A stretch of 64,000 nt of DNA from Valencia hispanica (lineage: Eukaryota > Chordata > Actinopteri > Cyprinodontiformes > Valenciidae): NCBI GenBank assembly GCA_963556495.2, contig OY747716.1:14786040-14850039 (forward strand), read 5' to 3'. The notes under the pieces were generated by a model. The model saw nothing but the letters and a program-made list of their open reading frames with translations. It did not search any database and had not been told where the DNA came from. This document shows, in pieces, positions 23,991 to 35,396 of this stretch. How positions within the stretch are numbered: position 1 is the stretch's first letter; each line of letters begins with the position of its first letter. The translations under genes were made by a program, and so were the position numbers.

Positions 23991-24488
23991 ATGAAGCAAG
24001 GCCTAATAACGTTAATCCATAAACCTAATAAAGACACTCTATTGATTGATAATTGGCGTGGTATTACATTGTTAAACAATGATTACAAAATCCTGGCGTC
24101 GGTACTAGCCAAACGATTAAAATATGGAATAAACGACATTATACACAAATCTCAAAGTGGCTTCATGCCTGGATGTCACATTTCTAATAATATTAGATTA
24201 GTTTTGGACTTGGTAAATTATATTCACCTGCTCTCTGAAGACCCAATTATTCTTTTTCTAGACTTTCAGAAGGCATTCGACACAATTAGTCATAAATTCA
24301 TATTAGACACCCTATCATTCTTAGATTTGGGCAATTTCTTCATCAAAGCAATGAAAACACTTTATAAAAATAGCAATAGCTCAGTTAAACTCATGTATGG
24401 AACATCTCAGAGATTCAATGTAGAAAATGTGGTATGCCAAGGATGCCCAGCCTCCCCTTATATCTTCTTGCTTGTTGCCCAAATGTAA
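23991..24488 (+). pseudogene. L1-like ORF2 reverse transcriptase core fragment
   Basis: Reads GLITLIHKPNKDTLLIDNWR, SQSGFMPGCHISNNIRLVLD, LFLDFQKAFDTISHKFILD and CQGCPASPYIFLLVAQ. A stop precedes the second catalytic box, which lies downstream in another segment as PDDTTLF. Confidence 0.82.
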
Positions 24489-26055
24489 AATTATTTTATA
24501 TTACAAACACCTTTTAAGGGAATTGGAGTATTTGACAAAGAAATCAAAATCTCACAACTACCAGACGATACTACTTTATTTTTGCAAAAAATCGAACAAG
24601 TACCCCTAGCTCTATCTACAATATCTAAGTTCTCAAAAGTATCAGGATTAAAACTAAACGTAAAAAAATGTGAAATTCTGCCCCTAAAAGACAGCAGCCA
24701 ATCTGAAATATGTGATATCCCGGTCAAAAACACTATAACTTATCTTGGTATTAAAATATCGAGAAATCCTGGAGAAACTCTGGACCTAAATATGCTACCG
24801 GTGACTCAGGCCATCAAAACCAAATTTAATTGTTGGTCTGCCAGAGATCTCTCCATATATGTGAGCAATTTTCATATACAAATCTTGTTATGTTGGAATC
24901 TTATCTTTAAACACAATTTCTCCCCTCACAACTGTATTCTTTGGAATAATGCATATATACTACACACAAAAAAAACACTCTTTCTAAATAACTGGTTTAG
25001 AAGTAATATGAATACAGTAAACAATCTGCTAAATACAAAAAAAATGTTTTATTCTTATGAGCACTTTATGTAAAAATATGGTATTGACACATCTCAACAA
25101 GAATTCGAAATGGTAATTGAGTCTATTCCTATTAGTCTTGTTTCTTTAGCACAGAACATACATACAGATACTTCCTTATCTATAACTGTCGGTTCTCCTG
25201 CTATTTCTGGCATTCCATTTACAGATACGAGATGTAACAATACTTTTGTTAGAAACGTACTTGATCCTGCCAGTACATGTATATGTAAACACTGATGGAC
25301 TTTCCTGGACAAGAAATTATGGAATATGATCTTCCTGCTACCTCATCAGTATATTATTGTAAATAAAATCAAAGAAGTTTTATTCAAAATTGTTCACATG
25401 TGTTACCCTTCAAAAGCAAACATCTGTACTTTTTTTCCAACTGTGTGTAACATTTGTACATTCTGTGGCTGTGAAGGAGAAACCATTGAACATGTTTTTG
25501 TTGATTGACCCCTTGTAGCTTCTTTTCGGTTCCATTTACAAAGATACATTTCCCAAAAGATAAAAAAGAATATTTCTCTGAGCAAATTTGAAATACTTCT
25601 TATAGTCACTGAGCCAAATTTATCAACCAATGAAAAATATGTAATTAACTTAATTATTATTTTAGCTAAATATTATCTGCACAAAATGATTTGGCAAAGA
25701 AGCAAACCCTCCTTTTACAATTTCAAAATTATAGACCTAAAAAAATATTGGAACAGCATTAAAAAAAAAAAAAAAAAAAGATCAAGAAATTAAACAAAAC
25801 AATCAAATTATTTCATTATTTTAACTTTAATGCATAAGCAGACCCCTGAGTGTTTTTTTTCCATTCATGTATTTATGTGTTTTGTTATTTTATTTCTATT
25901 TTATGTATTTATTTATGTTCTTTTCCTGTTTCTTATTTTGTTCCTTGTGAAGATCAGATATACAAAACTGTATATTGATTCAAATTCATATAAGTGTTGA
26001 AATTGTATTTTGACAAAATGTTAATAAAAAAATAAAAAAATAAATATACCAAGTA

Positions 26056-26163
26056 GACCTGGCTGCAGAACGTAGAAAGGGGCGGGACCGGGTCAGTTGT
26101 TAGATCCATACCATATTTGGCAATGGCACTGTTACATATCGGAACTGAAGGGGGCGATATTTG
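26056..26163 (+). repeat. Inverted duplicate arm 1 (rab18-upstream sequence)
   Basis: GACCTGGCTGCAGAACG..., AAAGGGGCGGG, CCATACCATATTTGG and GAAGGGGGCGATAT also occur, reverse-complemented and in the same order, at 40705-40815. Without the LINE insertion this arm would lie about 160-270 bp upstream of the rab18 ATG. Confidence 0.8.
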
Positions 26164-26787
26164 TAATATTACCCGCTGTCTCACATTTTATTCCTTTTGA
26201 AATCTTTATTGTTTCCGGTTATTACTGGTACCATAATACATAAATTCTTTTTCTTCCTTTTTTTTTTCCCCCAACAAACTTTATTGAAAAAGTATAAACA
26301 TACACAATTGTAGCACTTTCCAACGAGTATACAATTACAGTATGAACATGTATATTAGTGCACAAATACATTATCCAGAACAAAATAGAAAATAAAAGTA
26401 GTAATTAACAAAAAAAAAACAGTAATAATCTCAAAATAAATAGTTTAGGATAAAGACATACAAAACAGAATAAACAATCTCACAGGGGGTATTCAAATCA
26501 TATTTTAGCTGTTCATTACATTGGGAAAATCCTTTAATTTATCATATAATTTTTGTGCCTTTATATCGGTTAAGAGTTTTAGGGATTTCTTGTACAATTT
26601 AAATTCATTCAGGAAGATAATAAATTTGGGGGATGACCTCATAATTCTATTTTTATGAATGAAAAATCTGGCGAAACAAAGGATTATATTGCAGCAGAGT
26701 TCATCAAGTTTTGTCTTGAAGGGTCATACCGAAAGTGACATCATCTCTAGAGATAGCAGCTGGAAATAAAACAATTACTTGTTTAAT

Positions 26788-27650
26788 TCAATTGCAGATG
26801 TTAAACCAAAATGTTTGTATCAAATCACATGAGAAAAAGATATGGTCTGTTGTTTCAATGTCTTTTTCACAGAATGTGCATAGATTATCACCAATTTTAA
26901 AACGAAGTCTAAGTAATTCGTTAGAGGGATACATTTTGTTCATAATTTTAAAGTGTGTTTCTTTTGTTTTAGGGGGTATAGGAAATTTTAAATACATTGT
27001 TCTTAGTTTATCAATCGATTTATTATCAAATTTATGTAGGATATTGTTTTTGTTTTGTCTCCCGGGGAATATTGTTTCATTGAGGCAGTTTCTTGTAAAA
27101 TGATTGTTACATTTTTGTCCAGGATTAGAATCCCTTGTATTGTCAATTGGCCAAGTTGTGGTATTATAGGATGGTGGGTCAATATATTTTTTGTTAGAAA
27201 TATAAATTTACGAGGAAGTGCTTTCTGTAATTTAATAAAGTCTGATTTGGAAGGGTTAAACTTATGTTTTGTGCAGATTTGTTGATAATCAAATAGATTA
27301 CCATTGGCATCCATTAAGTCAACCACAGACCAAATATTCATCCCATACCAATCTTGATAGAATAATGACTTATTCTTGTGTAAAACGCATCTGTTATTCC
27401 AAATCATAGTAGTGTGGGGTGAAAAGCTATGCACATATAGCATTTTCCAATATAATAGTATTTGTTTGTGAAACTCTGATAATGATATAGGTAGTTTATC
27501 TATGTTGAAGTCTGCCATAAGAAGACATTTTAAACCTCCAATTTTATTGAAAAGGGAAATTGGGACACAGTACCAAAATGAGTCACTATGTTTGATCCAA
27601 GATTTCAGCCAATTGATTTTTAAAGTTCCATTGAGGCAATAAAAAATCAA
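26788..27650 (-). pseudogene. L1-like ORF2 C-terminal region
   Basis: Reads YCLNGTLKINWLKSWIKHSD, FSPHTTMIWNNRCVLHKNKS and, in a second frame, FKIMNKMYPSNELLRLRFKI, with CTFCEKDIETTDHIFFSC, the Cys-His C-terminal motif of this LINE group. Confidence 0.8.
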
Positions 27651-27678
27651 TAACTTTTAAGCCACCATCTTTAATATC

Positions 27679-30290
27679 CATCCATCGATTTTCTTCCGCT
27701 TATCCGGGGTCGGGTCTCCCCCCCTCTCCCCAGCCACTTGTTCCAGCTCCTCGGGAGGAATCCCAAGGCGTTCCCAGGCCAGCCGAGAAACATAGTCCCT
27801 CCAGCGTGTCCTCTGTCGTCCCCTGGGCCTCCTCCAGGTGGGACATGCCCGAAACACCTCACCAGGGAGGCGTCCAGGAGGCATCCTGACCAGATGCCCG
27901 AGCCACCTCAACTGACTCCTCTCGATGTGGAGAAGCAGCGGCTCTACTCCAAGCCCCCTCCGGATGACTGAGCTTCACACCCTATCTCTAAGGGAGAGCC
28001 CAGACATTCTACGAAGGAAACTCATTTCAACATCTTGTATCCGCTATCTCGTTCTTTCGGTCACCACCGAGAGTTCGTGACCATAGATGAAGGTAGGAAC
28101 GTAGATCGACGGGTAAATCGAAAGCTTCGCCTTTCGGCTCAGCTCTCTCTTCACCACGACAGACCGGTACAGCGCCCGCATAACTGCAGATGCCCTACCA
28201 ATCCGTCTATCGATCTCCCGCTCCATTTTTCCCTCATTTGTGAACAAGACCCCCAGATACTTAAACTCCTCCACTTGGGGAAGGACCTCATCCCCGACCC
28301 CGAGAAGGCACCCCACACTTTTCCGCCTCAAGACCATGGCCTCGGATTTGGAGGTGCTGATTCTCATCCCAGCCGCTTCACACTCGGAAAGCGAAAGCGG
28401 TAGATCCCGTTCCGATGAAGCCAACAGGACCACGTCATCTGCAAAAAGCAGAGACCCGATCCTGAGGCCACCAAAACAGATCCCCTCAACACCTTGGCTG
28501 CGCCTAGAAATACCGTCCATAAAAGTTAGGAACAGGATCGGTGACAAAGGGCAACCTTGGCGGAGTCCAACTCTCAGCGGAAACAAGCCCGACTTACTGC
28601 CGGCATTGCGAACCAAACTCTGGCACCGGTCGTACAGGGACCTAACAGCCCATATCAAGGGGCCCGGTACCCCATACTCCCGGAGTACCCCCCACAGGGC
28701 CCCCTGAGGGACACGGTCGAACGCCTTCTCCAAGTCTACAAAACACATGTAGACCGGTTGGGCGAACTCCCACGCACCCTCCAGGACCCTGCTGAGGGTG
28801 TAGCACTGGTCCAGTGTTCCACGGCCACGACAAAAACCGCATTGTTCCTCCTGGATCCGAGGTACTAACCGTCGGACCCTCCTCTCCAGAACCCCTGAAT
28901 AGACGTTACCAGGGAGGCTCAGAAGTGTGATCCTCCTGTAGTTGGAAAACACTCCTTTTTAAACAGGGGGACCACCAACCCGGTCTGCCAATCCAAGGGA
29001 ACTGCCCCCGATGTCCACGCAATATTGCAGACTGTGTTAACCAACACAGTCCCACAACATCCAAAGCCCTGAAGAACTCCGGTCGAATCTCGTCCACCCC
29101 CGGAGCCTTGCCACCGAGGAGCTTTTTAACAACCTCGGTGACTTCAGCACCAAAGATTGGAGAGCTCGACCCAAAGTCCCCAACCCTGCTTCCAGATTAG
29201 AAGGCGTGCCGGTCGGGATCGAGGAGGTCTTTGAAGTATTCCATCCACCGACCCAAAGCGTCCCGGGTTGAGGTCAGCAGCACACCATCCCCACTGTAAA
29301 CAGTGTTGGTGATAGACCGCTTCCCCCCCCCTGAGACGCCGGATGGTGGACCAGAATCGCTTCGAAGCCGTACGGAAGTCGTTTTCCATGGCTTCTCCAA
29401 ACTCCTCCTATGCCCGGGACTTTGCCTCAGCGACCATCCGAGCTGCATCCCGCTTGGCCTGCCGGTACCTATCAGCTGCTTCAGGGGTCCCACAAGCCAA
29501 AAAGAGCCGATAGGACTCCTTCTTAAGCCTGACAGCATCCCTTACCGCCGGTGTCCACCAGCGGGTTCGGGGGTTGCCACCACGACAGGCACCGACCACC
29601 TTGCGGCCACAGCTTCGGTCAGCCACCTCGACAATGGAGGCGCGGAACATGGTCCACTCGGACTCAATGTCCCCCGCCTCCCCCGGGACGTGTTCAAAGT
29701 TCTGCCGGAGGTGTGACTTAAAGCTCCTTCTGACAGGAGACTCTGCCAGACGTTCCCAGTAGACCTTCGTAACACGTTAGGGCCTTCCAGGTCTGTCCGG
29801 CGTCCTCCCCCACCATCGGAGCGACTCACCACCAGGTAGTGGTCAGTGGACAGCTCAGCCCCCCTCTTCACCCGAGTGTCCAAAACATGCGGCCGCAGAT
29901 CAGATGAGACAACAACCAAGTCGATCATCGAGCTGCGGCCTAGGGTGTCCTGGTGCCAAGTGCACATATGGACACCTTTATGCTTGAACATGGTGTTTGT
30001 TATGGACAATCCATGACGAGCACAGAAGTCCAATAACAAGACACCACTCGGGTTCAGATCGGGGGGGCCATTCCGCCCAACCACACCCCTCCAGGTCTCA
30101 CTGTCATTGCCCACATGAGCATTGAAGTCCCCCAGCAGAACAAGGGAGTCCCTGGGAGGAGCACTCTCCAGCACCCCCTCCAAAGACTCCAAAAAGGGTG
30201 GGTAATCTGATCTGCTGTTTGGCGTGTAAGCACAAACAACAGTCAGGACCCGTCCCCCCACCCGTAGGCGGAGGGAGGCTACCCTCTCGT
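27679..30290 (-). mobile_element. RTE-type LINE nested in the L1-like element
   Basis: 2.6 kb, flanked by CCATCTTTAATATC at 27665-27678 and 30291-30304, a 14-bp target duplication. The minus-strand endonuclease reads [38 protein letters not shown] and [10 protein letters not shown]; the reverse transcriptase reads CFVDLEKAFDRVPQGALWGV, GCPLSPILFLTFMDGIS and LLFADDVVLLA. The 3' end is the ATCCATCCAT / CTTCCGCTTATCC signature (plus strand) of teleost RTE (Rex3/Expander-like) LINEs. 5'-truncated inside the endonuclease. Confidence 0.9.
28044..28952 (-). pseudogene. RTE-type reverse transcriptase domain
   Basis: 302 codons from FSNYRRITLLSLPGNVYSGV to a C-terminal YGHELSVVTERTR. Both catalytic blocks (FVDLEKAFD, FADD) are present, but the frame is detached from the endonuclease by shifts near 28.95-29.2 kb. 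Confidence 0.85.
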
Positions 30291-30294
30291 CCAT
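29542..30294 (-). pseudogene. RTE-type endonuclease domain
   Basis: Frame starting near [20 protein letters not shown] with catalytic GDFN, MIDLVVV and STDH motifs intact. The domain start is cut by 5' truncation. Downstream coding continues in another frame to the RT. Confidence 0.8.
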
Positions 30295-30656
30295 CTTTAA
30301 TATCTTTAACCATATTGCTCTTTTTCATATAGTTTGGCTTGTTTCTCCACACAAATTCATATTAATTTTGTTAATAGATTTGATTAGTTTATATGAGATG
30401 GCATTAGAGTGCATATCTGTGAAGGGGTAAGCCGTATTGCGTCATTTCCTGTTGTCACTGTTGTGCTCCCTGTAAGCTGTTTGGTGTTCAGGCTCTCTTG
30501 AGTTGATCTTATTAGGCCTTTCTAAGTTATTTTAACACACAAGCACACTAAAACACACGTTTTGTGGTGGTGTACTTTACGTTTTGGGAACTCCTTGTGT
30601 TTCACACAGCTTTTCTTGGGGTGGTAAGGTCTCGCTAGCTCAGTTAGCTTAGCTTC

Positions 30657-31575
30657 ATGGCTACTCTTCTCTCTCCTGTCTCTAGCTCTTCTCTTCTCTC
30701 TTGCTCTCTCTGTCAGATGTTTAGTTACTTCCCTGCCTCCTTTAGTGATAATGGTAACTGTAATAAATGTAATATTTTTGTAGCTTTGGAGGCGAGGGTA
30801 TCAGAATTAGAAGCACGGCTCCGCGCTGTTGAAAAACCAGCAGATAGCCGAAGCCCATTAGCCAGCGCGGAGCAAACAAGGATAGAACCCCTTAGCTGTC
30901 CTCCGGTAGAGCCCGCGCAGCCGGGACCTCAGGCCGGCTGGGTGACTGTACGTAGGAAGCATAGTTCTAGGACCCGGGCCACCACCAACCGGTCCGCATT
31001 CTAACAGATTTTCCCCACTCAGCGACACACCCGCTGAGAAGCTGACCCTGGTAATTGGCAGCTCCATAGTCAGAAACGTGGCATTAGAGACACCATTGAC
31101 CATAGTCAAATGTTTGCCAGGGGACAGAACGGGCGACATCAAATCCTACCTGAAACTGCTGGCTAAAGATAAGCGTAAATACAGTAAGATTGTTATTCAC
31201 GGTGGCGGTAATGACACCCGGTTACGCCAATCGGAGGTCACTAAAATTAGTGTTGCTTCGGTGTGTAAGTTTGCCAAAACAATGTCCGACTCTGTAATCT
31301 TTTCTGGTCCCCTGCCCGATCGGATCAGAGACGACATGTTTAGCCGCATGCTGTCATTCCATCAATGGTTGTCTGGGTGGTGTCCTGCAAACGATGTGGG
31401 CTACATTGATAACTGGAGAACATTTTGGGGAAAACCTGGTCTGATCCGAAAAGAGACAGCATCCATCCCACTTTGGATGGAGCAGCTCTTCTTTCTAGGA
31501 ATATGGACGAATTTATTAGTCCTCCAAAACACTGACAACCCAGGGTCCAGACCAGGAAGCAGAGTCGTAGTTTAA
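30657..31575 (+). pseudogene. L2 ORF1: coiled-coil plus esterase-like segment
   Basis: The first frame (30657-31004) has a CNKCNIF Cys motif and a heptad-like stretch (VALEARVSELEARLRAVEKP). After a stop, a second frame (31078-31575) reads [39 protein letters not shown] and [17 protein letters not shown], the HGGxND and GPLP blocks of the SGNH-esterase-like ORF1 seen in CR1/L2 elements. The stop and frame change make it non-functional. Confidence 0.75.
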
Positions 31576-31628
31576 CCCACCTCTCTACTGCTTCTGTACT
31601 GTTACCCACCCATTACCCTATAGAAACA

Positions 31629-32876
31629 GTGTCTTGCCCACGGCCAAAATTTAATGGATTAAAAGTTAAGCCAACAAAAGCAAGTTATGGAAATCTCATA
31701 AAAATAAATTCGACTTTGACTGAACAGAAAAATAAATCTATTAAATGTGGTTTATTAAACATAAGATCTCTCTCCTCAAAGACTTTGTTAGTAAATGACT
31801 TGATTTGTGATAATCACATTGATTTCCTTTGTCTCACAGAAACCTGGTTGCAGCAGGAGGATTATGTCAGTATAAATGAGTCAACTCCTTCCAGTCATTT
31901 AAATTTTCACATTCCTAGAAATACTGGGCGAGGGGGAGGAGTTGCAACCATTTTCCATTCTGATTTACTAATTAGTCCCAGACCAATTGATAGCTACAGT
32001 TCTTCTGAACATCTAACCCTTACTTTTCCTCATCCAAGTTGCAAAACTTTAAGACCATTTTTGTTTGTGGTTTTGTATCGTCCACCAGGCCCTTACTCTC
32101 AATTCTTGGATCAGATCTCACATTTTTTATCTGATTTAGTATTAAATACTGATAGGGTTTTTATAGTGGGGGACTTCAATATTAATGTGGATACTGAAAG
32201 TGATAGCCTAAATGCAGCCTTTAATGCTATTTTAGACTCAATTGGCTTTACTCAAAAAGTACAGGGATCGACCCACTCGGGTAAACACACTTTGGACCTT
32301 GTTCTGACATACGGTATTGAGTGTGAGGAAATAACAGTCCACCCACATAACCCGGTCCTGTCTGGCCACTTCTTAATAACTTTTGAATTTACTTTAACTG
32401 ACCATCTTAAATCTGAAAGAAAATTTCATTATAGTAGAGCTTTAACAGACAATGCTATAACAATTTTTAAAGAATCTGTTCCATTCTTACTTTCCTTAGG
32501 GTCTCAGGGTAACACAGTGGATGGCAGCAATTCTATCTCTAACCCTTCAGAAATTGATGGTCTGGTTCACAGCGTTACGTCCTCATTGCGTTTGGCATTG
32601 GATAGTGTAGCCCCCCTAAAAAAGAAAGTGGCTAGCCATAGGAGGCTGACTCCTTGGTTTAACGCAGAGTTGCGTACTTTAAAGCAGAATACTAGGAAGT
32701 TGGAGAGAAAATGGCGCTCTACACACCTAGAGGATTCCTATTTAACCTGGAATAACAGTCTACTGCTGTATAAAAAGACCCTTCGACAAGCTAGAACAGC
32801 ATATTTTTCATCATTAATAGAGGCGAATAAAAACAATCCTAGGTTTCTTTTTAGTACAGTTGCCAAACTTACATAG
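31629..32876 (+). pseudogene. L2 ORF2 endonuclease, catalytic Asp lost
   Basis: 415 codons with [56 protein letters not shown] and [10 protein letters not shown] of an APE-type endonuclease. The final S-D-H motif reads LSGHFLIT, so the catalytic Asp is Gly. The frame ends in a TAG before the RT. Confidence 0.85.
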
Positions 32877-32930
32877 AGTCATAGCTCTGTTGAGCCAACT
32901 ATTCCCCCAGCTCTTAGCAGTGATGATTTT

Positions 32931-34150
32931 ATGGGATTCTTCATAAATAAAATTAATTCTATTAAAAATAAAATCATTGGCATCCTCCCAAACATGATTA
33001 CTTCTTCCTCAGTAAATGAGGCAGTATCGGAAAGAACAGTAGAACCTCATTTGTGCTTAGGCTGTTTTGATTCAGTCGAGCTTTCGGAATTATCAAAAAT
33101 ATTAGCCTCATCTAAACCTTCAACTTGTATGTTGGACCCAATCCCAACCAAATTATTTAAAGAAGTGTCCCATTTGGTTCCTGTTCCCATTTTGGATATG
33201 ATAGTAAACGGATACGTACCACAGGAATTTAAAATAGCTGTAATAAAACCTTTACTCAAGAAACCTTCCCTTGATCAAGATAACTTAATGAATTACAGAC
33301 CTATATCTAACCTTCCTTTCTTATCCAAAATCCAAAGTCCTTGAGAAAATTGTTGCTAATCAAGTCTGTGAGCATCTAAACAGTAACGAGCTGTTTGAAG
33401 AGTTTCAGTCAGGTTTTAGAGCTCATCATAGCACTGAAACAGCACTGGTGAAGGTTACTAATGATATTCTCATGGCCTCAGATAATGGACTTGTGTCTGT
33501 TCTGGTTTTGTTAGATCTCAGTGCTGCTTTTGACACGGTCGATCATAATATTCTCTTAGAAAGGCTTGAACATGTTGCAGGTATCAAAGGAACAGCACTA
33601 GGCTGGTTCAAAATCATATTTGTCTGATAGATTCCAGTTTGTTCATCTAAATGATAAATCTTCTTCACTCTCAAGAGTTACTTGTGGAGTTCCACAGGGT
33701 TCTGTGCTTGGACCAATTCTTTTCACCATATATATGCTTCCAATTGGTAGAATCATTAGACAGCATGGGATAAATTTCCACAGCTATGCCGATGATGCAC
33801 AACTATATTTATCCATAAATCCTGATGAACCCAGTCAGTTAGGAAGATTACAGGCATGTCTGGAAGACATAAAAACATGGATGACCCTAAACTTTTTGCT
33901 CTTAAATTCTGACAAAACAGAAGTTGCTGTCTTTGGACCAGAAGTTCTTAAACAGAAACTGATTAGTCAATCACTTCATCTGGATGGCATTAAATTGGCC
34001 CCCAGTAATAACGTAAAGAACCTCAGCGTTATTTTTGACCGAGACTTGACATTTAAATCCCATAACAGGTTTCTAGGATTTCTTTCTTTCACCTCCGGAA
34101 TATTGCTAAAATTAGAAACATCCTGTCCAGGAGTGATGCTGAGAAACTAG
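32931..34150 (+). pseudogene. L2 ORF2 reverse transcriptase, frameshifted
   Basis: Three successive frames read VIKPLLKKPSLDQDNLMNYR, FQSGFRAHHSTETALVKVTN, LLDLSAAFDTVDHNIL, CGVPQGSVLGPILFTIYM and SYADDAQLYLS. Small insertions near 33.33 kb (repeated TCCAAA) and 33.61 kb (an extra A) cause the shifts; the YADD box itself is intact. Confidence 0.85.
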
Positions 34151-35396
34151 TCCATGCATTTGTTACCTCAAGGCTGGACTACTGTAATTCTTTACTATCA
34201 GGAAGTCAACAAAATGCCATTAAAAGCCTTCAGTTGATCCAAAATGCGGCAGCAAGAGTTCTGATGAATATAAATTAAAAGAGAGATCACATTTCTCCTG
34301 TTTTAGCTTCCCTTCATTGGCTCCCTGTTAAATCCAGAATAGAATTTAAGATCCTTCTTCTTACATACAAAGCCCTTAATAATCAAGCTCCATCATACAT
34401 CAGAGATCTAATTGTTCCTTATGTTCCTAACAGAGCCCTTCGCTCTCAGACTGCAGGTTTACTTGTAGTTCCTAGGATTTCTAAAGTAGAATGGGAGGCA
34501 GATCTTTTAGTTATCAGGCTCCACTCCTGTGGAACCAGCTCCCAGCTTTAGTCCGTGAGGCAGACACTGTTTACTTTTAAGGCCAGGCTTAAAACTTTCC
34601 TTTTTGATAAAGCTTATAGTTAGAGTGGCTAAGGTCATCCTGAGCTATCTCTGTAGTTATGCTGCTATAGGCTTAGACTGCTGGAGGACAGACTTACCAA
34701 TTTTCTTCACTCTGCTACTTCCTCTTCTACTACTACTCTCCAGTTGTATTACAGTACATTCTGTTATTTCGACTGTTAACTTTGTTTTCTCTCAGTGTTT
34801 TTCTCTCCATAGAAGATATACCTGGTCTGGTATCCTGCTTGGCTGCAATGCCCTGTTGGACGGGGGGCATCGACTGGGATGATCCTCTCAGTAACTGAAC
34901 ATCCGCTGTGTCCTGTTATCAACTTTTTACTTTCTGTAACATAGAAAGTTCTCTTATATCAGATCTTCTGTTCCTTCTGTGTCTCTACTCTGTCTTCTCA
35001 AACCCCCAGACGGTCGTGGCAGATGGCCGCTCCTACTGAGCCTGGTTCTGTTGGAGGTTTCTTCCTGTTAAAAGGGGAGTTTTTCCTCTCCACCGTCGCT
35101 ACATGCTTGCTCAGTATGAGGGATTGCTGAAGGATTGCTGTGGTTGGAAAGTCTGCATCAACGGGGCCCAACCTCACGCCAATGACTGACGCAATCTGCT
35201 GGGATTCCTTAAATAGGAAACTTTTTAACCGATTGGAATGTTTGTATAAATGTATTGAAATGACTTCTTGTTAAGTGCCTTGAGATGACATCTATTGTGA
35301 ATCGGCACTATATAAATAAACTGAATTGAATTGAAACTGAATAGAGTAAGCTGGGTAAATGCATCTTGATAAACATTCCATCTTGGTCAGGTAAAT

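Larger units (their letters stand above)
22847..26047 (+). mobile_element. L1-like LINE, 5'-truncated, inserted at the rab18 promoter
   Basis: 3.2 kb flanked by ACCAAGTAGACCT at 22834-22846 and 26048-26060, a 13-bp target duplication. It encodes the 3' part of an endonuclease (GGDFNMVW, RIDFWLIS, LTDHRTIFL), then a reverse transcriptase (LKLNKSPGNDGLTGEFYQ, NWRGITLLNNDYKILASVLA, FLDFQKAFDTI). Frames break near 23.35, 23.99 and 24.48 kb, and the catalytic box reads QLPDDTTLF rather than LADD. It ends in A-rich AATAAAAAAATAAA sequence. Inactive. Confidence 0.9.
30432..35345 (+). mobile_element. L2-type LINE, nearly full length, nested in the L1-like element
   Basis: 4.9 kb with a 5' leader, an ORF1-like region (30657-31575), an endonuclease-RT ORF2 (31629 to about 34.6 kb) and a 3' end CACTATATAAATAAACTGAA followed by TTGAATTGAA repeats, typical of teleost L2. 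GTAAGC occurs at both edges (30426-30431, 35346-35351) as a possible short target duplication. At least four frame breaks (near 31.0, 32.88, 33.33 and 33.61 kb) disable it. Confidence 0.9.

Noticed and set aside
27738..29762. Several plus-strand frames of 77-155 codons over the RTE element
   Set aside because: They are antisense shadows of the GC-rich RTE endonuclease and reverse transcriptase.
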